DNA of 43,534 nucleotides from Acidobacteriota bacterium (GCA_004356105.1 SMYC01000283.1:1-43534); one strand, 5' to 3'; positions 8,736 through 16,884 are shown, numbered from the stretch's first letter. Made by a program: numbers and translations. Notes: a model not told the origin generated them from the letters alone.

Positions 8736-9040
8736 ACCTTCTGCGGCGGATAAAACGGCTTTTCGACCAGTCGCGCATTCGCCTCCCTCTGGCGCCGCTC
8801 CGCGCGCACGAGCTCCGTCCGGGAAGCTGGGTCCAATTTCATGACGAGACATGGCGTGTTGCGACACTCCGGTACGAAGGCGAACGCGCGGTCTTTACGC
8901 TCGCGCCTCTTGATGGGGCGGCGGGGGCGCTCGTCGTCCTCGTTGCCCCGCGAGCGAGCGGCGAGCCTTGGACGTTGAAGCAGGGCGGGAGCGAGCTATC
9001 GCTTCCGTCCGAGTTTCTCGTCGTGTTCCCGGTGGTGTAA
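8732..9040 (+). CDS. Small hypothetical protein, third gene of PspA operon
   Basis: This 102-residue protein starts at a GTG that overlaps the pspA stop (GTGA), so it is very likely translationally coupled. The first 20 residues are basic and amphipathic (MNLLRRIKRLFDQ). The rest is beta-rich with a LRPGSWVQFHDETWRV segment reminiscent of small SH3-like or DUF4178-like domains that sometimes accompany PspA homologues. That resemblance is weak. No membrane helix or catalytic motif is seen. From the context I infer an accessory factor for PspA or for the large membrane protein. Confidence 0.75.
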   Translation: MNLLRRIKRLFDQSRIRLPLAPLRAHELRPGSWVQFHDETWRVATLRYEGERAVFTLAPLDGAAGALVVLVAPRASGEPWTLKQGGSELSLPSEFLVVFPVV

Positions 9041-9067
9041 CATGCGCTCTCATCGGGAGGACGAAAT

Positions 9068-10291
9068 ATGTCGAAGGGCAAGATCAGCCGAAGGGCGCTA
9101 TTGGCGGGTACGGCTGCAGCCGTTTCTGCCGCCTCTGCAAAGATACTGCCGGCGCAGGAATCCGGGACGAAAGACCCGACGAAAGTCCAGGGAGGCCCCG
9201 CGAAAGAAGTCGGTGAGCGCTCACGCTTCGAGAAACCCAAGCGGACCTATTTCAGCCCTACGCGCCAGGCGTCGAACACGCCCCTACAAGACCTCGAGGG
9301 GATCATTACCCCGGCCGATTTGCACTTCGAGCGCCACCACGCCGGCATTCCCGAGATCGATCCCGAAAGCTACTCGCTTTTGATCCATGGCATGGTGGAG
9401 CGCCCGCGTATGTTCACACTCGCGGATCTGAAGCGTTTTCCCGCCGAAGCCGTCACCCGATTTCTCGAGTGCTCGGGAAACGGCTTCCGTACCTATCGCA
9501 ACCCGGAAGCAAACAAGGAGGAGACGCCGCAGCAAGTCGAGGGCCTGACGAGCACGAGCGAGTGGATCGGTGTGCCGCTAAAAACGCTCTTCAAAGAAGT
9601 CGGCGTCTTGCCCGAGGCCAAGTGGTTCCTCGCCGAAGCGATGGACGCCGCCGTGATGACGCGCAGCATCCCCGTCGAAAAGGGTTGGGACGATGCGATG
9701 ATCGCCTATGGGCAAAACGGTGAAGCGATCCGGCCCGAGCAAGGCTATCCCGCGCGGCTATTCCTGCCGGGTTTCGAGGGAAGCTCGAACGTGAAATGGA
9801 TCCGCCGTATCGAGCTAGCGGACAAACCATTCATGACCCGCGAAGAGACATCGAAATATACCGATCCGCTTCCCGGCGGAAAGGCCCGCCAGTTCAGCTT
9901 CGTGATGGACGTGAAATCCATCATTACTTATCCCGCTTATCCCGTCACGCTGACCGAGAAGGGTTTCCGGGAGATTAAAGGTATCGCCTGGAGCGGCCGC
10001 GGCAAGATCGTGCGCGTTGATATCAGCACCGATGGCGGCGAAAGCTGGAACAAAGCCACCTTGCAAGAGCCGGTGATATCCAAGTGCCACACGCGATTCC
10101 GCTTCGCGTGGGACTTTAACGGCGCACAAGCGACGCTCATGAGCCGGGCCACGGATGAGACCGGCCAGACCCAGCCCACCCACGTGGAGCTAAAGAAGCT
10201 ACGCGGTCCGGGAACCTCGTACCACTACAACCACATCCGAGCTTGGACGGTACGCCAAGACGGCTCGATCGTATTTGGAGAGAATGCATGA
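9068..10291 (+). CDS. soxC: SoxC-like sulfane/sulfite dehydrogenase, molybdenum subunit
   Basis: This is a periplasmic molybdopterin enzyme of the sulfite oxidase fold (407 residues). In the Sox pathway SoxC with SoxD oxidises protein-bound sulfane sulfur; related enzymes oxidise sulfite. A Tat signal is visible (SRRALLAG, Arg8-Arg9), as expected for a cofactor-loaded export substrate. The molybdenum ligand is Cys135 in FLECSGNGF. The segment LEGIITPADLHFERHHAG and the HGMVERP stretch are characteristic of SoxC rather than of generic sulfite oxidase. The C-terminal dimerisation domain follows (about 280-400). A GGGAGG site lies just upstream. The gene overlaps soxD by 4 bp. No soxXYZAB genes are in the window, so substrate and pathway remain open. 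Confidence 0.88.
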   Translation: MSKGKISRRALLAGTAAAVSAASAKILPAQESGTKDPTKVQGGPAKEVGERSRFEKPKRTYFSPTRQASNTPLQDLEGIITPADLHFERHHAGIPEIDPESYSLLIHGMVERPRMFTLADLKRFPAEAVTRFLECSGNGFRTYRNPEANKEETPQQVEGLTSTSEWIGVPLKTLFKEVGVLPEAKWFLAEAMDAAVMTRSIPVEKGWDDAMIAYGQNGEAIRPEQGYPARLFLPGFEGSSNVKWIRRIELADKPFMTREETSKYTDPLPGGKARQFSFVMDVKSIITYPAYPVTLTEKGFREIKGIAWSGRGKIVRVDISTDGGESWNKATLQEPVISKCHTRFRFAWDFNGAQATLMSRATDETGQTQPTHVELKKLRGPGTSYHYNHIRAWTVRQDGSIVFGENA

Positions 10292-10848
10292 GGATGGTGT
10301 GGCTCGCGACCATCGTGGCCGCCTTAGCGACGGCACAGGCTGAGACTGAGGACGATAAGGGTACCTTCGGCTTCGGCAGAACGCCGACCGAAGCCGAGAT
10401 CAAAGCGTTGGACATCGACGTGATGGCTGACGGTACGGGATTGCCGGATGGGGAGGGCACCGTCGCGAAAGGCGAAGAGCTCTACTACCAGCTCTGCGCC
10501 TCGTGCCACGGCGTCACGGGAACCGAAGGCCCCAACGACGTGCTCGTGGGCCGCGAGCCTCGCGAAGGCTTTCCTTTCGCCACGACGACGGGCCTTTCGA
10601 GGACCATCGGCAACTACTGGCCTTATGCCACGACGCTATACGACTACACCTATCGCGCGATGCCTTTCGACGAGCCGGGAAGCTTGACGCCCGACCAGGT
10701 CTATAGCCTCGTCGCGTTCCTCTTGCACAAGAACGAGATCATTGCTGAAGACGTGATTATCGACAAGAACAGCCTTCCCGAGGTGGTGATGCCCGCACGC
10801 GACCGCTTCGTACACGACAATCGCGTGGGCGGCCCGGAGCTTCGTTAG
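10288..10848 (+). CDS. soxD: SoxD-like cytochrome c subunit
   Basis: This is the c-type cytochrome partner that takes electrons from SoxC. The 186-residue protein has a signal peptide (residues 1-18, cleavage near AQA-E) and one heme motif, CASCH at 70-74. The stretches GTVAKGEELYYQLCASCHG and YWPYATTLYDY, and the MPFDEPGSLTPDQVYSLVAF block with its probable axial Met, match the N-terminal heme domain of SoxD. Classical SoxD carries a second heme domain, which is absent here, so this is the short, single-heme form. The ATG at 10288 overlaps the soxC stop (ATGA); an upstream in-frame start would run into soxC. The electron acceptor is unknown. Confidence 0.88.
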   Translation: MRMVWLATIVAALATAQAETEDDKGTFGFGRTPTEAEIKALDIDVMADGTGLPDGEGTVAKGEELYYQLCASCHGVTGTEGPNDVLVGREPREGFPFATTTGLSRTIGNYWPYATTLYDYTYRAMPFDEPGSLTPDQVYSLVAFLLHKNEIIAEDVIIDKNSLPEVVMPARDRFVHDNRVGGPELR

Positions 10849-10932
10849 GGCCTATTGCGGCCGATTCAAAGCGGGCCGACACATCAATCGAAATCAGCGG
10901 CGTGATTCCAAGAGCTTATCTCTCAACCACAT

Positions 10933-11886
10933 CTAGAGCCCCATCTGCTCGAGCGCGGCGCGGCCCAATAGACCATACGGGTTGGCGAGCGTCTCCAAGA
11001 TCTCGAAGTGGTTGTAGCCTTCGGCGACGAGAAGCTGTACGGGTTTCCCGGCTGCCTCGACCGCCGCGGCGAAGTCTCGCGACTGCCTTTGAAACTCTGG
11101 CGTCTCGAGTGTTCCATACGTGATGATGATGGGCGCGTGGAGTTTGTCGAGATGGCGGATCGAGCTCAGCGCCTCCTCCATCTCGTCGGTGAAATCGATG
11201 TAGCGGCTGCGCGCCGAGAGGCGTACCGGCTTCAGATCGAACATCCCGCTGCTGCAGAGTCCTCCCTTTACCACATCGGGCGGGAGGTCGAAGTCCTTCT
11301 GCCAGTCGGTCGTCAGAATGACTCCGGCGAGATGGCCGCCCGATGAATGGCCTGAGACGTAGAGCCGGTTCGGGTCGCCGCCGAAGCTCGCGGCGTTCTC
11401 GTACACCCATGCCACCGCGCGACGTACTTGATGGGCCATCGGCAGCAAGCTCTTGCCGACGTCTTGTACCCAGCTGAAGTCGGGAACGACCCAATGGGCG
11501 CCGGCGCGGATAAAGGTCTCTGCCGGGAATCCGTACGATTTGGCGGAGCCTTGCTCCCAGGCGCCGCCGTGGATGAAGACTTGCACGGGTGCTCCTGGGC
11601 GATCGGTGCGGTAGACGTCGAGCGCCTCGATGGGCTCGGTGCCGTAGGCTAGTCGCTCGGGCGGGCCCAGGCGTTCCCGCGCGGCCTCGCTGTTGGTCGC
11701 CCAGCGCCGCACGATCTGCCGCAAGTTGGCTGCGTAGACAGATTGAGTGTAGGCGTCGTCGAGCTCTTTCTGGTCCATGTCGAGCCACACGTGCGGTCCT
11801 TCTTGTCGCAGAGGGGCGAGCGCGGCGGTGGCTGCTGTGGCGGTCAAGAGCTCACGCCGTGTGATGGTCGTTCCTTTGTTTCGCAT
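10933..11886 (-). CDS. Tat-exported alpha/beta hydrolase (esterase / arylformamidase-like)
   Basis: This is a 317-residue serine hydrolase of the esterase/lipase (HSL-like) type. The N-terminus carries a twin-arginine motif (TRRELLTA, residues 9-16) and an alanine-rich stretch, which predicts export. The oxyanion HGG motif is at 106-108 (FIHGGAW), and the nucleophile elbow GHSSG at 179-183 places the catalytic serine at 181. The layout, with a long N-terminal cap (about 35-80), resembles kynurenine formamidase and BD-FAE-like esterases. The acid is likely in the region before residue 265 and the histidine near the C-terminus (EGYNHFEI). It is a single gene, convergent with soxD. The substrate cannot be told; an ester or amide is expected. 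Confidence 0.85.
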   Translation of the reverse strand: MRNKGTTITRRELLTATAATAALAPLRQEGPHVWLDMDQKELDDAYTQSVYAANLRQIVRRWATNSEAARERLGPPERLAYGTEPIEALDVYRTDRPGAPVQVFIHGGAWEQGSAKSYGFPAETFIRAGAHWVVPDFSWVQDVGKSLLPMAHQVRRAVAWVYENAASFGGDPNRLYVSGHSSGGHLAGVILTTDWQKDFDLPPDVVKGGLCSSGMFDLKPVRLSARSRYIDFTDEMEEALSSIRHLDKLHAPIIITYGTLETPEFQRQSRDFAAAVEAAGKPVQLLVAEGYNHFEILETLANPYGLLGRAALEQMGL

Positions 11887-12213
11887 CTCGTTTTGGCTCC
11901 ACTATTTCACGGGCCCATTATTTCAACTCTAAGTCGCGCCCGCGAACAAAGAGCGCCAACGTCTGGCTGCGGAGGCGAAGAGCCAGCTCGGTGAGCTCCG
12001 AGGTAAAAAAGCCAAAAAACTTGACGCCAGAGGGAGGTTTCTCGCGCAGAACTCGTCCTTTATTGCACAGGAGGTAAACATGAACCAGACGCCAAGTCAC
12101 GCAACTGTGCGGTTTGTTTTGCGCAACGGAGAACCCTATCGCACGCGCCACGGTAGGTCGCCATCCAAGCGAGCCCTATCAGACTCGTTAGCCAGAACCC
12201 CGTGTTGCTCCTA
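11887..12213. other. Intergenic region with a strong ribosome binding site and doubtful short ORF
   Basis: No gene with recognisable features lies here. A strong ribosome binding site, AGGAGG at 12069-12074, precedes an ATG at 12080 that opens an 83-codon frame running into the end of the OPT gene on the other strand. Its product is compositionally unremarkable and matches nothing I know. It may be the start of a gene whose body was lost, or chance. A minus-strand frame over 11918-12151 has a leucine-rich C-terminus but no start signal. Confidence 0.35.
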
Positions 12214-13761
12214 CTACTTCAACTTCAACGTCGCGCTCGCGAAGCTCGTCACTGCACTTCCCGCGATGAACCCACCCGCGAGGATATACATCGGGTTCTC
12301 GGCGCGCTCGCCAAATCGGCGCGTCAAGTAAAATCGGATGGCGAGCGCGACCATCGCCGTCCAGCCGGCGACAGGATTGAAAATCAAAAGGCCCGTGGCA
12401 AAGAGCACGCCGAGCTGCCGGTTCGGTCCGCCGAGCCACTGGATGAGGGCCCCCGGTATCGCCCACAGGATGAGCGCTTTGGCGAGCGAGGGACTAGCCC
12501 CCGCGGCGATGGTCGTGGCGGCGACGCGGTCCCACGGGGGGAAGAGGTCGGCTTCGAAATAGCTCTGATGAAAAAAGTAAACCGCGATCGCCGCCACGCC
12601 AAATCCTAGAAGCTCGGCGGCGTATTGCTCCCGCCGTCCTGCGATCTCCAGGTCTGGGTCTTTGCCTTTGCCTCTCAGAATCCATCCCGCTTTCAAGTCA
12701 TAGCCCATGTCGGCGAAGGCGGGTCCCGTCGACGCGGCGAAGCCGATGAGAAAGGCGAGCGGGAGCGGCGGGAAGCCCAGCGCCATGCCGATCAAAAGAA
12801 AGATGAGGGCGGTGGCGAAAGCCGGAAACCACCCTGAATGCATCGCGGCGATCCCGACGATGAGCTCCGACACGAGAGCGGCGACGGCGGCGAAAAGAAC
12901 GAAGCCGATGAACATCGGCGCGGACATCTCCGTCATGAGGCCCGCGAGCACTGCCATGATCGCCGCGGCGATGGTAAACGCGGAGAACGCGCGAAACAGA
13001 GCGCCTCCGACGCGTCGGTCTGGCCCGCCGGATTTGTGCGAGCGGCGGATTTCGCCCGCGATTTGAACGATCGCCACGAACCCGGCACCGATCATGAACC
13101 CGTGGGGCACGAAGAGCTCGTTCACGTCCACCTGCAGCACCGGACCCGAGTAGCCGCGGACAAGCAACCCCAAGCCGAACATGAAGAGTGCCCAGATGTT
13201 GCCGATCCAACAAACGCCGACGACATCCATCGGGATCCCGAGCGGATAGCCAACGACGCCCGCGAGCGCCCCGACGCCGAGTAGCCTCGCGCGTTTCCCG
13301 CCTTGGTCGCCGGCGATCATGCACTCCGCTGTCGCGACCCCCGCCGGCCAGAGGCCGGTCGCGGGAAAAAGCTTCGTGTCGAACAAGCGGTAAAGAAGGG
13401 TGGCGTCGATCACGAGCCCGGCAAGTGCTCCGAGCAGCATGATGGGAACGAGGTCGATACGCCCTGTCAGCCAAAGGAGCCCCATCGGCAGAAGCATGCC
13501 GTTCGCGCCCCCGAACGTGGCTGCGGAGATGACCGTTTGCAGGAGGTTCTGGCGCTGCAGGTCCCGGAACTGGCTGAAGAGCGCGACGGGGATGCGGCTC
13601 ACCGCAATCGCGGTGATAGCGGCGATGATGGACGTGTTGGCGCTGATGCCGATGCGCGTCAGAAGCTCCAGGCCGATGATCGTTCCCACGACCGCGAAGA
13701 CGATCGCGAAAGCGAGCGTCGTGGGCTCGAAGACGGATGGGTGTCGCGCCCGGGTAGACAT
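12214..13761 (-). CDS. OPT-family oligopeptide/metal-chelate transporter-like membrane protein
   Basis: The 515-residue inner-membrane protein has about 13-15 hydrophobic helices and the glycine/proline-rich loops of the OPT superfamily, which imports oligopeptides or metal-chelate complexes with protons. Distinctive stretches are the N-terminal EPTTLAFAIVFAVVGTIIG and the GLWPAGVATAECMIAGDQGG loop. The ATG at 13761 is chosen because the longer frame adds about 99 low-quality residues; no good Shine-Dalgarno was found for either. Bacterial OPT members of this type often sit with AroM-like, DUF917 and hydantoinase genes, as here, so I infer uptake of a cyclic amide or peptide-like substrate. 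The substrate itself cannot be read from sequence. Confidence 0.8.
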   Translation of the reverse strand: MSTRARHPSVFEPTTLAFAIVFAVVGTIIGLELLTRIGISANTSIIAAITAIAVSRIPVALFSQFRDLQRQNLLQTVISAATFGGANGMLLPMGLLWLTGRIDLVPIMLLGALAGLVIDATLLYRLFDTKLFPATGLWPAGVATAECMIAGDQGGKRARLLGVGALAGVVGYPLGIPMDVVGVCWIGNIWALFMFGLGLLVRGYSGPVLQVDVNELFVPHGFMIGAGFVAIVQIAGEIRRSHKSGGPDRRVGGALFRAFSAFTIAAAIMAVLAGLMTEMSAPMFIGFVLFAAVAALVSELIVGIAAMHSGWFPAFATALIFLLIGMALGFPPLPLAFLIGFAASTGPAFADMGYDLKAGWILRGKGKDPDLEIAGRREQYAAELLGFGVAAIAVYFFHQSYFEADLFPPWDRVAATTIAAGASPSLAKALILWAIPGALIQWLGGPNRQLGVLFATGLLIFNPVAGWTAMVALAIRFYLTRRFGERAENPMYILAGGFIAGSAVTSFASATLKLK

Positions 13762-13790
13762 GGTGGGTAGACTATCAAACGGAGGAACGC

Positions 13791-13981
13791 ATGAAGAAAG
13801 AAGAACTTCAAAAGATGACGCGGCGACGCTTCCTCGAGTCGGCGGCCGTCGTAGGGCGGCGGCGACGGCCTCTGAAGGAAAAGCAGGGGAAGTAGCGGAG
13901 ACCGACCCCGAGCGCTCCAAGCTCGAGCAGATCGTGGCGCAATACGGTAGCGAAATCGGTGATTTGAGGCGGGTGACATAG
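13791..13981 (+). pseudogene. Small Tat-signal protein, interrupted by a one-base frameshift
   Basis: A GGAGG site precedes an ATG and a clear twin-arginine signal (MTRRRFLESAAVVG). The frame then breaks and stops at 13895 after 34 codons. Restoring one G at the GGG of 13854-13856 gives a 63-residue product: the Tat signal continues as AAATASEGKAG, then a short acidic helix ending GDLRRVT at 13981, two bases before the next gene. The restored stop spacing and the perfect signal strongly support a real gene with a single-base deletion, by mutation or assembly error. Small Tat-signal proteins of this kind can act as escort subunits, but the partner is unknown. Confidence 0.6.
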
Positions 13982-13983
13982 CG

Positions 13984-14341
13984 ATGGCGGTATTCGAAGT
14001 CGAGAGCTGGACCGTGAAGGAAGGCAAAGAGCAAGAGCGCGCCGAGGCCATGCGCCAATGGCTGTCCTGGGTCAAAAGAGCACCGAGAGCTTTTTCCCGA
14101 ATGGAAGAGCCTGCGCTACTTCAACAAGTATGTCGTGGGGGAGGAGACCGGACGCCACCTCGTGATTTGGGAGTATGAGAGCCTGACGGCGTTTGAGGAA
14201 TACAAGAAGCGGCGGGCGAACTACGAGGGGCCTTACGAAGAGTACAAGGCGAACGGTCCGTACTATAAAGGTGTCTTCGACCACAGTCGGATGAAGATGG
14301 AGTTTTGGAACGACGTCGACCGGGATATGTGGATCGAATAA
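13984..14341 (+). pseudogene. Dimeric alpha/beta-barrel (NIPSNAP/ABM-like) protein with one-base frameshift
   Basis: Two overlapping frames join into one sensible product of about 118 residues. The first frame gives MAVFEVESWTVKEGKEQE and reads to the AAAA at 14074-14077. The second continues as EHRELFPEWKSLRYFNKYVV and ends DRDMWIE at 14341. Deleting one A makes them continuous. The pattern of an initial beta strand, a helix rich in Glu, and a second strand-helix repeat with VIWEYESLTAFEEY suggests a ferredoxin-like dimeric barrel. The gene follows the small Tat-signal gene by two bases, so the two form one transcription unit. The function is unknown; such folds are found in small oxygenases and stress proteins. 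Confidence 0.6.
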
Positions 14342-14342
14342 T

Positions 14343-14987
14343 CTAGAGCAGCTGCGCCACTGCGGCGGCAACCATCCGGCGAGCTAAAAGCACGGGCTTT
14401 CCGGTGAGCTCCGCCATCTTCCCGCGCATCGCTTCGGTGTAGCCCATGCAGTGCATGACGATGAGGTCGGAATCGGCGAGCTCTCGGGCGGCCTCGTAGA
14501 AACGGTCGCCGTCATAGGGCGACGCGTGGCTCGTGATCGCATCGACCGACGCCATCTGCTCCGCGAGCGGCACGAGCACGCCGAGCTTCGACGACGCTGC
14601 TCTGAAGGCGGCGACGCCGTGATCGACGATGGGCTGGGCCTTCAACAAGAGATGCTTCGAGCGGAGCGTGTCGAACTTGCCGGTGCACAGCAGTACGAGA
14701 AAGTCGTAGTCCGAGCGATCGCATCGCTCGACGATCGCGTGGACCCTTTCGTGGACGGCTTCCGCCCGAAGCGTCACTTCCGAACAGTCCGTGAGCCGAG
14801 AGACCAGCCGAGCGTCATCAGCCTTGGGGGCTGTGGGCGCGAGCCCGTCGATGGCGTCGCGCGATAGCCCGTCGAGCGCCCCAAACTCCTCGACCTCGAG
14901 CTCGCCCGGCCAAAAAGGCCGCATCTCATCCACGATGTCGGGCCGGGGCGCCTGACCGATGGTGATGAAGGCGGCACGCTTTCCCAT
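14343..14987 (-). CDS. AroM family protein
   Basis: This 214-residue protein has the AroM hallmark N-terminus, AAFITIGQAPRPDIVDEM, and the typical C-terminal block with VMHCMGYTEAM and a GKPVLLARRMV ending. AroM of enterics is of unknown biochemical function; relatives resemble Asp/Glu/hydantoin racemases in fold. The neighbouring DUF917 and hydantoinase genes fit a racemase-like or hydantoin-linked role, which is inference. The start at ATG 14987 gives the family N-terminus; the upstream in-frame codons add a non-conserved serine-rich leader. It runs divergent from the DUF917 gene with a 31-bp gap, so the two promoters must lie close together or overlap. Confidence 0.85.
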   Translation of the reverse strand: MGKRAAFITIGQAPRPDIVDEMRPFWPGELEVEEFGALDGLSRDAIDGLAPTAPKADDARLVSRLTDCSEVTLRAEAVHERVHAIVERCDRSDYDFLVLLCTGKFDTLRSKHLLLKAQPIVDHGVAAFRAASSKLGVLVPLAEQMASVDAITSHASPYDGDRFYEAARELADSDLIVMHCMGYTEAMRGKMAELTGKPVLLARRMVAAAVAQLL

Positions 14988-15018
14988 TGGGCGAGAGTAA
15001 CATAGGATTCCGCTACAA

Positions 15019-16104
15019 ATGACGAAAGCGAAACGCTTTATCGAGCTCGATGAGCTCAGCTCGCTCGCCACAGGCGCCTGGATTCTCGGCGCGGGTGGCG
15101 GGGGAAACCCCTATCATGCGTATCTGAATATGAGAGAGCTCTACAAGCGCGGTAAGCGGGTGGAGCTCATGGATCCAGAAGAGCTTGCGGATGACGACTG
15201 GGTGGCGTGCGTGTCCAACATGGGCGCCCCTCTCGTCGGCGAAGAGCGGCTGGGCGATCCGCAGACGGCGGCGAAGCCCGTTCAGATGATGGAGGAGTTC
15301 TTGGGAAAGCGGTTCTGCGGCATCATGTCGCTCGAGATTGGCGGCGGTAACGCGATCCAGCCGCTGCTCGCTGCTTCTGTGATGGACCTTCCCGTGATCG
15401 ATGCCGATTGTATGGGGCGCGCGTTTCCCGAAGCGCAGATGACGAGCTTCGCGATTGGCGGGCTTACCTGCTACCCCCTGTGTCTTGCGGATATCCGGGA
15501 CAACACCGTGATCATCCCGCGAGCGGCGAGCTGGAAATGGATGGAGCGCATCAGCCGCAAGATTTGCACCGAGGTCGGCTCCATCGCGGCGACCTGCAAG
15601 GCGCCGCGCACCGGGAAAGAAGTCAAAGAGTGGGGCATTCACAACACGACGACGAAAGCCATCCGAATGGGGGAAACGGTGCGTCGCGCGCGCGAGCAGC
15701 ACCAGGACCCAGTCGTTGCACTTCTGGAATCGGAAGGTGGGCGCCGTCTCTTTCGCGGCAAGGTCGCCGATATCGATCGCCGGACGACGGAAGGTTTCCT
15801 CCGCGGCTCGGCGGAGATCGACGGGCTCGACGAGCATCGCGGGCATCGTTTTCGTCTCGAGTTTCAAAATGAGTTCGCGATTGGCGCTCTCGACGGAGAG
15901 GTGGTCGTCATGGTGCCCGAGATCATCTGCATCATGGATAGCGTCTCCGGAGAAGCCGTGGGTACCGAGACGCTCCGATACGGTCAGCGGGTGTCGGTGA
16001 TAGCACTCAGAGCACCCGACGTTCTCATGACGGAAAAAGGCCTCGAATTTGTCGGGCCGCGCGCGTTCGGCTATGACCTCGAGTTTCGCTCGGTGTTCGT
16101 ATGA
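15019..16104 (+). CDS. DUF917 / S-methyl-thiohydantoin desulfurase-like protein
   Basis: This is a 361-residue protein of the DUF917 (S-Me-THD) family. The N-terminal block LDELSSLATGAWILGAGGGG and the segments SLEIGGGNAIQPLL and DADCMGRAFPEAQM are typical. A family member was reported to act on S-methyl thiohydantoin, and members usually neighbour hydantoinase subunits; they are thought to process or bind cyclic imide-like substrates in the cytoplasm. Length and both halves are intact. The hydantoinase gene follows about 770 bp downstream on the same strand, with debris of other genes between. No strong Shine-Dalgarno is visible at the ATG. The exact substrate cannot be predicted. Confidence 0.85.
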   Translation: MTKAKRFIELDELSSLATGAWILGAGGGGNPYHAYLNMRELYKRGKRVELMDPEELADDDWVACVSNMGAPLVGEERLGDPQTAAKPVQMMEEFLGKRFCGIMSLEIGGGNAIQPLLAASVMDLPVIDADCMGRAFPEAQMTSFAIGGLTCYPLCLADIRDNTVIIPRAASWKWMERISRKICTEVGSIAATCKAPRTGKEVKEWGIHNTTTKAIRMGETVRRAREQHQDPVVALLESEGGRRLFRGKVADIDRRTTEGFLRGSAEIDGLDEHRGHRFRLEFQNEFAIGALDGEVVVMVPEIICIMDSVSGEAVGTETLRYGQRVSVIALRAPDVLMTEKGLEFVGPRAFGYDLEFRSVFV

Positions 16105-16187
16105 CGCCCGAACGACTCTAAGCTACCCGAAGAAAGAGGTCGAGCTCATCATCGAGAATTTCGACTACGAGCTCGTCGAGGGTTAGG
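16101..16187 (+). pseudogene. Short coding remnant after the DUF917 gene
   Basis: An ATG overlapping the DUF917 stop opens a frame that reads six codons, hits TAA (16119-16121) and continues in the same frame as SYPKKEVELIIENFDYELVEG before a TAG at 16185. The acidic, well-formed tail looks like the end of a real protein rather than random sequence. No family can be named from so little. It could be the last piece of a deleted gene. Confidence 0.3.
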
Positions 16188-16199
16188 CTACCGCCTTAC

Positions 16200-16884
16200 C
16201 TACTGCGTGATCTCGACCGAGATCAGAAGAATCTGCTACTCACGGTGGCTTTCCGTGCCGACCTCGTGCAGGTCGGCTGCGTCAGAGTCCGACGCGCTCG
16301 ACGTCTCGCCCAGGACAACGGTCTCGCCCGGACGTCTCGAGCGTCGTGGTCGCAGCGATATATTGGATCTCGCCGCGGTCTCCCACGCGTCCAACGAAGG
16401 GCGTGAGATCCAAGCGTACTTGCTCGTCACCCGATGGCCCAAAGACGGTCGCTTTGGCCTCGAAACCCGTCTCGACGGAAACGAATTCGGTGGCGGCCGT
16501 GCCGCAATAAGGTTGGAACAACAGCGGAAGCGCCGTGCCGGTCGCGATGATCCCCGCGCTGCCCTCGAGCAGGCGGAGCGTGAAGCCGGCGGTCACGCGC
16601 TCACCCGTTGCGGCGCGCGCGCCGAGCGAAACGGCGAGAGCGTCTCCCGCGATGGGGAGCGTTCCGATGTGAAGAGGGCCGAGCGAAGCCTTCCAGGCGA
16701 TGCGGACGTCGAGGGCGTCGAGATCGCTCGCCGTGCGAGGCTGATGTTTCAACACGACGGACCGGAGGGGCTGGTCCAACCGATCCAGGGTCGCCGTGCG
16801 CGCGTCGAGTGTTACGACACCTTGGTCGCCGAGCGCAGCCTGGGCGAACGTTACGTTGATATAGTACGGGCAGATGAGGCGCAT
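16200..16884 (-). pseudogene. Broken secretin-like (type II/III secretion) C-terminal gene
   Basis: Frames on the minus strand assemble into the C-terminal part of a secretin-like protein. The body reads ERVTAGFTLRLLEGSAGII, then FVSVETGFEAKATVFG and VRLDLTPFVGRVGDRGEI. It continues, after a one-base shift near 16335, as RPGETVVLGETSSAS. A TAG at 16236 interrupts, and the same frame goes on as QILLISVEITQ to the TAG at 16200. About 227 codons remain. The first possible ATG (16884) lies inside the start of the hydantoinase gene and there is no signal peptide, so the 5' end appears lost. Frameshift, nonsense codon and missing N-terminus together point to a true pseudogene rather than only sequencing error. 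Confidence 0.55.

Noticed and set aside
11918..12151. A 77-codon minus-strand frame after the hydrolase gene
   Set aside because: It has no ribosome binding site and a basic, non-family product. Only the leucine-rich end looks coding-like.
12080..12331. An 83-codon plus-strand frame with a strong ribosome binding site
   Set aside because: It overlaps the end of the OPT gene and its product shows no fold or motif. It is kept only as a note in the intergenic entry.
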